In this document: piece by piece, positions 16,810 through 23,899 of the stretch
How positions within the stretch are numbered: position 1 is the stretch's first letter
Layout: every line of letters starts with the position of its first letter
Notes under the pieces: generated by a model
What the model was told of the DNA's origin: nothing
What the model saw: the letters and a program-made list of their open reading frames with translations, nothing else
The model's database searches: none
NCBI GenBank assembly: GCA_964540695.1
Contig: CAZINS010000004.1
Location: 3,977-67,976 of the forward strand
Reading direction: 5' to 3'
Length of the DNA stretch: 64,000 nucleotides
From: DYGA01 sp964540695
GTDB taxonomy: Bacteria > Patescibacteriota > Patescibacteriia > S139-126
Made by a program: the position numbers and the translations under genes

Positions 16810-18096
16810 ATGTCAGATATAAAAGACAATAAATTATCAGAAAATAAAGCAAAAATAGAATCAGTGAATCCTAAATACGCTGAAATTAGGGAGTCAGTGC
16901 TGGAAGCTATCGACAATGAATCAAAGCTAAAAGAACAAAATATTAAAAAGGTTAAAAAAATAGCAGTTACTAAAAAAAACAAATTAGATAAAAATGAAGA
17001 TAATATAATAATTGCTAAATCTAAAGATAAAATTAATTTTATGGATAAAGAAAAAAAAGTTACTACCGCAGATGAAAAAGTCGAAAATTTAAAATTAGAT
17101 AAAAAAGATACTTTAAAAAAACAAGAAATAGTTAAAAAAGATAAAGAAATTTCAGTAGAAAACGAAAAAGTTGAAAAAAAACCAAAAAAAGGTGTATTTA
17201 AAATTTTATTTTTAAGTGTTTTTATTACAATATTACTTTTGTTTTTGATGTTGCTAGGAGCAATTTATATCTTGCATTGGGAGCAACCACCTATTAAAAA
17301 AGTGGTAAGTATTATACCGTTACCGGTAGGTTTTTATGATTACCAACCAATTACTTTAAAAAGTTATTGGGAAGATATTGATACTTTAAATTATTTTTAT
17401 ACCAACCAAGTAGCTCAAGGAACATATAAAGAAGTACCACCCGAGAGTGAATTGAAAAATATTGTTTGGGATAGATTGTTGAACATGAAGATAATTGAAG
17501 ACTTAGCTAAAAAATATGATGTTACTGTTTCAGCTGATGATATCAGAGTAGAAATAGATTCTATCGTCAATGAAGCTGGCAGTCGAGAAGCATTGGCAAA
17601 TAATCTATATGAATATTATCATTGGGATATCCCAACTTTTAGTGAAAAAGTAATTGCTCCTTATCTTTTAGAAGATAGAGTATGGCAAAAAATTAGTACT
17701 GATCCGACTTATGATCAAGCTGCTCAAACAGAAGCTCAACAAGTATTGACTGAAGTAAGACAAGCGCCGGAAAAATTTGCTGAAATTGCTGCTAGAGTAA
17801 GTGATGATCCAGGTTCAAAAGATAGAGGTGGTGATTTAGGTTATTTTAATCAAGGGGTAATGGTACCGGAGTTTGAACAAGCAGCATTCAATTTGGGAGT
17901 AGGGGAAATAAGTGATTTAGTAAAAACGCAGTTTGGCTATCATATTATCAGAGTTGATGACAGAACCGTTTCTTCCACTGATGAGAAAGATGTGCAGATA
18001 AAAGCCAGTCATATTCTAATTTCTCCTTTATCTTTTGCGGAAATTTTAGAAGAATATAAACAAGCTAATAAAATAATACGTTTATTAGATAAATAA
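16810..18096 (+). CDS. Membrane-anchored SurA/PrsA-like parvulin peptidyl-prolyl isomerase
   Basis: A 428-residue protein. Residues 1-130 are a highly charged lysine/glutamate/aspartate-rich cytoplasmic tail; one membrane helix lies at about 133-157. A SurA-N-like chaperone region (about 190-300) follows, then a parvulin (PpiC) domain at about 310-395 with PEKFAEIAARVSDDPGSKDR, GGDLGYF and FGYHIIRVDDR. A second partial domain end (KASHILIS) is seen near 400. It probably folds secreted proteins at the outer face of the membrane. The long lysine-rich leader resembles that of the DUF4012 protein. Confidence 0.85.
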   Translation: MSDIKDNKLSENKAKIESVNPKYAEIRESVLEAIDNESKLKEQNIKKVKKIAVTKKNKLDKNEDNIIIAKSKDKINFMDKEKKVTTADEKVENLKLDKKDTLKKQEIVKKDKEISVENEKVEKKPKKGVFKILFLSVFITILLLFLMLLGAIYILHWEQPPIKKVVSIIPLPVGFYDYQPITLKSYWEDIDTLNYFYTNQVAQGTYKEVPPESELKNIVWDRLLNMKIIEDLAKKYDVTVSADDIRVEIDSIVNEAGSREALANNLYEYYHWDIPTFSEKVIAPYLLEDRVWQKISTDPTYDQAAQTEAQQVLTEVRQAPEKFAEIAARVSDDPGSKDRGGDLGYFNQGVMVPEFEQAAFNLGVGEISDLVKTQFGYHIIRVDDRTVSSTDEKDVQIKASHILISPLSFAEILEEYKQANKIIRLLDK

Positions 18097-18114
18097 AATC
18101 GCCTCAAGAGGCGA
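18091..18114 (-). terminator. Terminator for the minus-strand tRNA genes
   Basis: Hairpin TCGCCTC/GAGGCGA (18099-18105 with 18108-18114). On the minus strand it is followed by TTTTATTT (complement of 18091-18098), so it fits termination of the tRNA-Gly/tRNA-Thr transcript. It may also stop the foldase gene on the plus strand, but there no T-run follows. Confidence 0.6.
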
Positions 18115-18132
18115 GAAATATAAATTGTAAAT

Positions 18133-18208
18133 TGGAGCCGACCGCGGGAGTTGAACCCACAACCTACGGTTTACGATACCGTTGCTCTACCAGTTGAGCT
18201 AGGTCGGC
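18133..18208 (-). tRNA. tRNA-Thr (CGT)
   Basis: A 76-nt cloverleaf on the minus strand with CCA encoded. Acceptor GCCGACC pairs with GGTCGGC, T-arm GTGGGTTCAACTCCC, anticodon stem ACGGT/ACCGT with loop ATCGTAA giving anticodon CGT, which reads ACG (Thr). It is transcribed after tRNA-Gly. Confidence 0.93.
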
Positions 18209-18250
18209 GGATTAGAGTTAAGAATAAAGAATTATGAATTAAGAATAAGT

Positions 18251-18324
18251 TGGAGCGGGATACCGGAATCGAACCGGCGCTCTATCCTTGGGAAGGACAT
18301 GTACTGCCACTATACTAATCCCGC
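18251..18324 (-). tRNA. tRNA-Gly (CCC)
   Basis: A 74-nt cloverleaf on the minus strand with CCA encoded. Acceptor GCGGGAT pairs with ATCCCGC; T-arm CCGGTTCGATTCCGG; anticodon stem TGTCC/GGATA with loop TTCCCAA gives anticodon CCC, reading GGG (Gly). Confidence 0.92.
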
Positions 18325-18344
18325 CGGCAACAGCTAAGGAGGAT

Positions 18345-18381
18345 GGAGAAATCTAGGGTAATACCGCTATACTACGTTCGC
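18345..18381 (-). pseudogene. tRNA 5'-half fragment (Gly-like)
   Basis: On the minus strand GCGAACGTAGTATAGCGGTA and the following TTACCCTAG look like a tRNA acceptor 5' strand and D-arm. Compare GCGGGATTAGTATAGTGGCA in the intact tRNA-Gly just downstream. No matching anticodon stem, T-arm or 3' acceptor strand follows before tRNA-Gly begins. It is probably a decayed tandem copy; a precursor leader that mimics a tRNA is the alternative. Confidence 0.45.
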
Positions 18382-18430
18382 CAGCTATTAATATATTATC
18401 ATTAAATCAGTATAATTTAAAAAATATTTC

Positions 18431-19555
18431 ATGCCAAGTACAAAAAAAATCACGCTTTTATTTTTTACAATTATTTTGGTTGTATTTTTTTTGAAAGTAA
18501 ATAATGTTTCAGCCAGTGTTTTAACTTTGGTAGATACTAGTATTGGTGAACAATCAGTATTTTTAAATGAAAATCAAGCAAGTATATTTTTCTCAGCTAA
18601 ATCTTTAAGCAAACAATCGCGGGTTAGTTTTTGGCTGGATGAAACTACGCTTCCTCAGGTGGAAAATATGTTAAGTCCACTTTATGCTTGGCAGATTTTA
18701 GATGCGCAAATTGTTGGAAATAGTTGGTTGGAAATACCTCAGGTTGATGCGTCCACAAATTGGCAGGTATATTTTTCGACAAATGGACAAGATTTTTTTC
18801 CTATCGATTATGAATTAAAAGAAAATAAAATAAAAATCCCTATTACTACAACTACAGGTAAATTATATGTTTCTCCTATAAATTTAGCTGATTTTAAAAT
18901 TAATTTAGATGCAAGTACTGTCCAAAAAGGTTATCCGGTAAAAACTCCTGATGGGTATTTTAATTTTTATATTTTACCTGATGCCCTACAACAACAATCG
19001 GATATCTATATTAAACCCCTACCAATAAACAATTTTACTAAACCAGCTGGTTTGGAACTAGTTTCCCCAATTTTTTATTTTTACATTGATGCTGCAAACG
19101 GTGAGTTTCCCCAAAAAGATTTACCAATTGATATTAAATATTTTGGTGATAATATTGAGGCCAAAGATATTTACTATTGGGACAATGTTAATTTAACTTG
19201 GCTGCCTTCTCCATCAATCACTCGTTATCAGGAGGGTGTGGTAAGAACACACACTCATCAGCGTGAGATGATTTTAGCTGTCTTTGCCAACGGTATTATG
19301 GAAAAGGGTGTGGCTAGTTGGTATCGTTACAAAGGCGGTGATTTTGCCGCTTCGCCTGATTACCCTAAAGGCACAAAATTGAAAGTGACTAATTTAATCA
19401 ATTTTAAATCAGTTATTGTTACTGTGAATGATTATGGCCCAGATAGAAGTATTCATCCGGAGAGAGTAATTGATTTGGATAGAGTAGCTTTTATAAAAAT
19501 TGCTGATCCCAGTTCCGGAGTGGTTGTAGTTTCTGTGGAAGAGAATTATTATTAA
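18431..19555 (+). CDS. Secreted protein with C-terminal RlpA-like double-psi beta-barrel
   Basis: A 374-residue protein with a signal peptide (basic start, hydrophobic residues 6-24, then VSAS). A long beta-rich region of unknown type (about 30-285) precedes a C-terminal RlpA-like domain (about 293-374). This domain shows GVASWYRYKGGDFAASPDYP, GTKLKVTNL, VIVTVNDYGP and HPERVIDLDRVAFIKI. RlpA proteins bind or cleave denuded peptidoglycan strands at septa; the motif SWY and the VND-GP phrase are the family hallmarks. It lies 3 bases before ftsE, which places it next to FtsEX, the regulator of septal hydrolases. Enzymatic activity cannot be judged from sequence alone. Confidence 0.78.
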   Translation: MPSTKKITLLFFTIILVVFFLKVNNVSASVLTLVDTSIGEQSVFLNENQASIFFSAKSLSKQSRVSFWLDETTLPQVENMLSPLYAWQILDAQIVGNSWLEIPQVDASTNWQVYFSTNGQDFFPIDYELKENKIKIPITTTTGKLYVSPINLADFKINLDASTVQKGYPVKTPDGYFNFYILPDALQQQSDIYIKPLPINNFTKPAGLELVSPIFYFYIDAANGEFPQKDLPIDIKYFGDNIEAKDIYYWDNVNLTWLPSPSITRYQEGVVRTHTHQREMILAVFANGIMEKGVASWYRYKGGDFAASPDYPKGTKLKVTNLINFKSVIVTVNDYGPDRSIHPERVIDLDRVAFIKIADPSSGVVVVSVEENYY

Positions 19556-19558
19556 CTT

Positions 19559-20239
19559 ATGATTGAATTTAAAAATATAACCAAAAAGTATCCGCCTGAT
19601 GTTTTTGCTTTGCGTGACGTTAATTTTAGAATTGCTCCCAAGGAATTTGTCTCCATTGTTGGTCAATCCGGTACAGGTAAAACCACTTTAGTTAAATTGA
19701 TAATCGCTGAAGAAAAACCGACTAAAGGTAAAATTTTAATTGGGGATTGGGATATTACTAATATTAGAAATTATGAACTACCAATTTTGCGACGGCAAAT
19801 TGGCGTCGTCTGGCAAGATTTCAAATTATTACCTAAAAAAACTGTGTTAGAAAATGTAAGTTTTGCTTTGGAAGTTTGTGGTGAATCACCTGAAAGGATA
19901 AATCGAGTAGTACCACAGGTTTTGCGTGTAGTTGGTTTGTCTGACAAACACAACAGGTTTCCTTATCAGCTTTCAGGCGGGGAACAACAGAGAGTGGTAA
20001 TTGCCAGAGCTTTGGTCCATAAACCAAAAATTTTGATTGCGGATGAACCAACAGGAAATTTGGATGCTATCAATACTCAAGGCATTATCGAAATCTTAAA
20101 AAAGATAAATGAGCTTGGTACGACAGTAATTTTAGTTACCCATGATCGGGAAATAGTAAATGGTTTGAAAAAAAGAGTAATTACCTTTGATGGTGGTTCA
20201 GTAGTTTCAGATCAAGTCGAAGGTAAATACATGCTCTAG
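19559..20239 (+). CDS. ftsE: Cell division ATP-binding protein FtsE
   Basis: A 226-residue ABC ATPase that pairs with FtsX and transmits a divisome signal to peptidoglycan hydrolases. Walker A GQSGTGKTT (about 37-45), Q-loop VWQDFKLLP (about 82-90), signature LSGGEQQR (about 138-145), Walker B ILIADEPTGNLD (about 157-168), and the H-loop THDRE (about 193-197) are all intact. Start at ATG 19559 immediately after the RlpA-like gene. Confidence 0.93.
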   Translation: MIEFKNITKKYPPDVFALRDVNFRIAPKEFVSIVGQSGTGKTTLVKLIIAEEKPTKGKILIGDWDITNIRNYELPILRRQIGVVWQDFKLLPKKTVLENVSFALEVCGESPERINRVVPQVLRVVGLSDKHNRFPYQLSGGEQQRVVIARALVHKPKILIADEPTGNLDAINTQGIIEILKKINELGTTVILVTHDREIVNGLKKRVITFDGGSVVSDQVEGKYML

Positions 20240-20272
20240 TTAGGGTATGAGCTTTGGGTTTTAGATAGTTTT

Positions 20273-20307
20273 CTAAATCCTAAATCCTAAATCCTAAATC
20301 CTAAATC
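20273..20307. repeat. Five perfect copies of the heptamer CTAAATC
   Basis: Five head-to-tail copies of a 7-base unit lie in the 77-base gap between ftsE and ftsX, ending 10 bases before the ftsX ATG. It looks like a slippage-prone microsatellite; copy-number change could alter the ftsE-ftsX spacing but not any reading frame. Confidence 0.85.
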
Positions 20308-20316
20308 CAAAATAAA

Positions 20317-21234
20317 ATGTTTTTAGTTTCGGTTTATCGAGTTATAAAATTTGCGGTCGTAAATTTTTGGCGTAATATTTGGTTAGCAATTGTTACTACT
20401 ACCATTATGTCTATGTCGCTGTTTGTGGTAATGGTGTTATTGGGTTTGAATTTAGTTATTAACCAAGCCATTAACTCACTACATGAACAAGTTGATGTGT
20501 CAGTTTATTTTAAAACGGAAATTACACCAGAAGTAGTTCAGGAGTTTCAAGCTAACTTGCAACAAATTCCAGGAGTTAAAGAAGTAGTTTATATTTCCAA
20601 AGACGCGGCACTTGATAATTTTCGAACTAAATTTGCCGACAATCCAGTTATACTTGAGTCGTTAAATGAATTGGCAGAGAATCCATTGGGCGATACGTTA
20701 ATTATTCAAGCTCAATCTATCAATGATTATGATCTGGTACTTAAGGTATTAGATAGTGAAGAGCTGACTCCATATATTCAAGAAAAGAATTTTCAAGATT
20801 ATGACAATATTATTAAAAAAATATCTGAGATTAGCGGGACAGTAAATCGCATTGGTTTGTTTCTAAGTATTTTATTTTTAATGATTGCTGTTTTAGTTAC
20901 TTTCAATACCATCAGGATTGCTATTTACACTTATCGTAGTGAGTTGGGGATTATGCGCTTAGTAGGTGCTAGTAAAGCTTTTATAGAGTGGCCATTTTTT
21001 GTAGAAGGAATAATGTATGCTTTGATTTCGGTAGCTCTGACCACGGCTGCTATTTATCCGATTGCTGGTGCGGCTCAACCTTTTTTAGATAAATTTTTTG
21101 GTTCGAGCACATTGGATTTAGTAAAGTATTTTAATACCAATTTTTTCAAGATTGTCGGTTTGCAGTTATTAGGAGCTAGTTTTATTAGTATATTTAGTTC
21201 TTGGCTAGCAGTGAGAAAATATATAAAAAATTAA
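20317..21234 (+). CDS. ftsX: Cell division permease-like protein FtsX
   Basis: A 305-residue membrane protein, the partner of FtsE. A first helix (about 22-47) is followed by an extracellular loop (about 50-170) with VDVSVYFKTEITPE, IPGVKEVVYISKDAAL and NPLGDTLII, typical of the FtsX ECD. Three C-terminal helices follow (about 178-200, 225-255, 275-298), with the conserved RSELGIMRLVGAS (about 209-221). It probably couples ATP use to activation of a peptidoglycan hydrolase; the RlpA-like protein encoded upstream is a plausible but unproven partner. Confidence 0.92.
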   Translation: MFLVSVYRVIKFAVVNFWRNIWLAIVTTTIMSMSLFVVMVLLGLNLVINQAINSLHEQVDVSVYFKTEITPEVVQEFQANLQQIPGVKEVVYISKDAALDNFRTKFADNPVILESLNELAENPLGDTLIIQAQSINDYDLVLKVLDSEELTPYIQEKNFQDYDNIIKKISEISGTVNRIGLFLSILFLMIAVLVTFNTIRIAIYTYRSELGIMRLVGASKAFIEWPFFVEGIMYALISVALTTAAIYPIAGAAQPFLDKFFGSSTLDLVKYFNTNFFKIVGLQLLGASFISIFSSWLAVRKYIKN

Positions 21235-21236
21235 TA

Positions 21237-21265
21237 TTGACTTGATTGTTTTTTTAAATTACACT
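21237..21265 (+). promoter_or_regulatory. Promoter of tRNA-Gln
   Basis: TTGACT (21237-21242), 17-base spacer, TACACT (21260-21265). The start would be about 21272, some 28 bases upstream of the tRNA. The -10 box lies inside the ftsX terminator stem. Confidence 0.6.
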
Positions 21266-21283
21266 ATTTGCAGTGTTTTTTTA
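21261..21283 (+). terminator. Terminator of ftsX
   Basis: Hairpin ACACT/AGTGT (21261-21265 with 21272-21276) followed by a T-run to about 21282. It overlaps the predicted tRNA-Gln promoter. Confidence 0.6.
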
Positions 21284-21299
21284 TTCTAGATTCTAATAA

Positions 21300-21373
21300 T
21301 GGGGGATCGTCTAATGGTAGGACAGCGGCCTTTGGAGCCGTCAATCGTGGTTCGAGTCCACGTCCCCCAGCCA
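21300..21373 (+). tRNA. tRNA-Gln (TTG)
   Basis: A 74-nt cloverleaf with encoded CCA. Acceptor TGGGGGA pairs with TCCCCCA; the D-arm contains CTAATGGTAGG; anticodon loop CTTTGGA on stem GCGGC/GCCGT gives TTG, which reads CAA (Gln); T-arm CGTGGTTCGAGTCCACG. Its last 20 bases are repeated at 29199-29218. Confidence 0.95.
21354..21373 (+). repeat. Putative attL: 3' end of tRNA-Gln
   Basis: The last 20 bases of tRNA-Gln (GAGTCCACGTCCCCCAGCCA, through CCA) recur exactly at 29199-29218, and the match ends precisely at CCA. This is the usual form of a tRNA-targeting integration site, with the copy next to the intact tRNA as attL. Confidence 0.7.
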
Positions 21374-21413
21374 AGGTTGAAAGTATCTAGGTGACCTAAG
21401 TGCCAAATTTAAA

Positions 21414-21862
21414 TTATAATATTTTTTTAGTATCGCAAGCCCAATTTCTAACTGATTTATAAATTCTTTCATTCATAAAGAAAGACTTTTTTGCATTTTT
21501 TATTTCTTTTTTACTAAAAAATTTATAATCTATAATATTTTCGCCTAGTTTATTTTGAAATTGTTTTGATGATATTTTAGGTGTTTGGTTGGTATGGGCA
21601 AGTAAATTGAATTGCATAACATTTTTATTATCATTTTTAAATTGAACTGAGAATAATCTGTCTATTTTAATTTTTATGTTTACCTCTTCTAGTGCTTCTC
21701 TTTTTATCACAGATATTATGTCTTTATCCTTCTTTAACTCAAAAGTGCCTTTGACCAAGTTCCAGTAGTAGCGTTTGTTTTTATTATTTTTTTTATTAAC
21801 AATAGTTTATAATTTTTTATTATCAAAGCTGCAACTTTAATACTAATATTTTTATTTTTCAT
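21414..21862 (-). pseudogene. Nudix hydrolase split by a frameshift at an A8 run
   Basis: The minus-strand ATG at 21862 overlaps the end of the upstream Nudix gene by 11 bases and encodes MKNKNISIKVAALIIKNYKL and LLIKK, a normal first Nudix strand. The frame then needs a -1 shift at ATA-AAA-AAA (T8 on the plus strand, 21787-21794). After that shift it continues NNKNKRYYWNLVKGTFEL and reaches REALEEVNI, the Nudix box core. The site A-AAA-AAA is a classical slippery heptamer. So this is a frameshifted pseudogene, a sequencing error in a homopolymer, or a programmed -1 frameshift. The box is imperfect (a lysine in place of the first glutamate and two extra residues), so substrate is unknown. Without the shift only a headless 114-residue piece would be made. 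Confidence 0.65.
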
Positions 21863-22382
21863 ATTTGTATATAGAAATCATTTCATCGTAGATTTCTTTT
21901 TCCAAGCCATTACACCACTCCATTGGTTGCATGGTTTTTTCCCGAATATAATCTTCATAACTTAACCATCTAGCATCTTCTATTTCACCATCCACTGGCT
22001 TTATCTCGTCAGCCTTACCATTCCAGATCAAAATAAACAAAGCGGTAATATGTTTTGCCGGTTCGTATTTAACATCTTTGATGTGTATAAGTTTGCCTGT
22101 TAGACCAAGTTCTTCAGTTAATTCCCGTTGAGCAGTTTCCAAAAAAGTATTATCTGCTTTAACGTGTCCAACTACATAGGTTTGCCATTTACCAGGATTT
22201 CCTTCATTTTTCTTAGAACGTTTCGTACAGAGTATTTTACCGTTTTTATTTATTACCCAGATATTGGTTACCGCATGCCATATTTTTAGTGGTTCTTTAT
22301 GTATTTCAGATCTGGGTTGTAGGGGAAGTGGCTGTACTGTTTCATCAAAACATGCCAGCAACTCTTGATTTATGTTGTTCAT
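21852..22382 (-). CDS. Nudix hydrolase of the isopentenyl-diphosphate isomerase-like group
   Basis: A 176-residue protein. The opening LLACFDETVQPLPLQPRSEI (about residues 8-27) and LKIWHAVTNIWVINKNGKIL (about 32-51) resemble Idi-like Nudix proteins. The Nudix box runs from GHVKADNTF to AQRELTEELGL (about 72-94) with the metal-binding REL-EE set intact. A downstream phrase VDGEIEDARWLSYEDY is typical of the family. The enzymes hydrolyse nucleoside or isoprenoid diphosphates; the exact substrate cannot be read. First gene of a minus-strand pair with the frameshifted Nudix gene. An A/T-rich region with TATAAT-like sequence at about 22408-22413 (minus strand) may hold its promoter. Confidence 0.8.
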   Translation of the reverse strand: MNNINQELLACFDETVQPLPLQPRSEIHKEPLKIWHAVTNIWVINKNGKILCTKRSKKNEGNPGKWQTYVVGHVKADNTFLETAQRELTEELGLTGKLIHIKDVKYEPAKHITALFILIWNGKADEIKPVDGEIEDARWLSYEDYIREKTMQPMEWCNGLEKEIYDEMISIYKYEK

Positions 22383-22683
22383 AATAAATTGATTATATAA
22401 ATATTATAATATAATAAATTTAGCAATTAATTATTATTCTTTATTTTATGGAGTAATTAATTAATATTTAAGTTAAAATTACTTTAATATCCTAAAATAA
22501 CTTAAGCCATAAAAAAATGACAAACCTCGCTCACGTAACCTTTTTATTGTATAATATGGTTGTGTGATATTGAAGTACATGGGAATATATGATATTAATT
22601 ATATTTTGAATAAAATGGGATAAAATTTAAGTTCAGTGTTGGGAAAGTAGATAAACACATAAAAAAATTAATTCATTTTTGTT
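22383..22683. other. Divergent intergenic region, AT-rich
   Basis: About 300 bases between the minus-strand Nudix gene and the TyrRS gene. A consensus TATAAT at 22550-22555 points to the TyrRS operon but no good -35 is seen, giving a leader of about 125 bases. I looked for a T-box (GGGTGG-ACCGCG phrase), a riboswitch core and a terminator in that leader and saw none. Confidence 0.5.
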
Positions 22684-23889
22684 ATGAAAATTATTAAATC
22701 TTTACGTAAAAATAAAGTTGTATCAAACGATAAAATTGATGAGTTATTAAATAGGGGGGTAGAAGAGGTGATTGATAATGCTAGTTTAGAAAAAAGACTA
22801 AGAAGCGGAGCAAAACTTCGCATTAAACTAGGAATTGATCCGACAAGTCCAAATTTACATTTGGGGAGATCTATCCCGTTGCTTAAATTAAGAGATTTTC
22901 AGCAGCTTGGTCATCAGATCGTTTTGATAATAGGTGATTTTACAGGAGTAATCGGTGATACATCTGATAAGGATTCTGAACGCCCAATGTTAAATCGTAG
23001 TGAAGTTAAAAATAATTTAGAAAACTACATTCAGCAAGCAGGGAAAGTGATTGATATTAAGAAATGTGAAGTCAGATATAATAGCGAATGGCTAGGTAAA
23101 TTAGATTATTATGAAATATGTAAACAAGCGGATCTATTTTCTCTGAATGAATTTATTTCAAGGGAGAATATAAGGAAGAGACTGGATTCTGGTAAGCGAA
23201 TATCGCTGCGAGAATTACTCTATCCGCTTATGCAGGGATACGATTCAGTAGAGATTAAGGCAGACGTTGAAATTGGTGGTTCTGATCAACGTTTTAATCT
23301 TCTTACTGGAAGAGAAATGCAACGATACTACAATCAATCACCACAAAATATTATTACAAACCCTATTATTGAAGGATTAGACGGTCGGAAAATGAGTTCT
23401 AGTTGGGGTAACACTATCAATCTACTCGATTCTACAAATGAAATGTATGGCAAAGTAATGTCACTAAGGGATGACTTGATTATTAAATACTTTACCCTAG
23501 TTACTAGAGTAAGTATGGTAGAAATAGAAAAATATCAACAAGAGTTGAGGATTGGCGGTAATCCACGAGATTATAAAATGAAGCTAGCTTTTGAAATTGT
23601 AAAGTTTTATTATTCCGAAACGGATGCCCTAAAAGCTCAGGAATATTTTATCAAAACTTTTAGTGAAAAAGAGATGCCTAATATTATGCCAGAAATCAAA
23701 CCCTCCAATTATAATATAGTCACTGTTTTAGTTGAGTCTGGACTTTCGCCAAGCAAGTCAGAGGCCAGACGAGTAATTGTGCATGGCGGGGTAAAAATAA
23801 ATAAAATAATTAAGAATGATTTTAGAATGAATGTTAAAAGTGGGGATGTAATTCAGAAAGGTAAAAGATTTTTTGTAAAAGTTATTTGA
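22684..23889 (+). CDS. tyrS: Tyrosyl-tRNA synthetase
   Basis: A 401-residue class I synthetase. HIGH-type motif in DPTSPNLHLGR (about 52-62), GDFTGVIGDTSDKDSERP (about 84-101), the tyrosine/AMP region VEIGGSDQRFNLLTGRE (about 196-212) and KMSKS-type motif GRKMSSSWGN (about 236-245). The C-terminal S4 RNA-binding domain is at about 338-401, with SGLSPSKSEARRVIVHGGV. All expected motifs are present, so it is probably active. Its position directly upstream of a PLP decarboxylase in a tRNA-linked island is noteworthy: tyrosine decarboxylase operons of lactic acid bacteria also begin with a tyrS gene. Whether this is the only TyrRS of the cell cannot be seen. Confidence 0.9.
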   Translation: MKIIKSLRKNKVVSNDKIDELLNRGVEEVIDNASLEKRLRSGAKLRIKLGIDPTSPNLHLGRSIPLLKLRDFQQLGHQIVLIIGDFTGVIGDTSDKDSERPMLNRSEVKNNLENYIQQAGKVIDIKKCEVRYNSEWLGKLDYYEICKQADLFSLNEFISRENIRKRLDSGKRISLRELLYPLMQGYDSVEIKADVEIGGSDQRFNLLTGREMQRYYNQSPQNIITNPIIEGLDGRKMSSSWGNTINLLDSTNEMYGKVMSLRDDLIIKYFTLVTRVSMVEIEKYQQELRIGGNPRDYKMKLAFEIVKFYYSETDALKAQEYFIKTFSEKEMPNIMPEIKPSNYNIVTVLVESGLSPSKSEARRVIVHGGVKINKIIKNDFRMNVKSGDVIQKGKRFFVKVI

Positions 23890-23899
23890 TGTTTGAATT

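Noticed and set aside
22550..22683. T-box leader in front of tyrS
   Set aside because: No T-box consensus, specifier stem or terminator was visible in the leader of about 125 bases.
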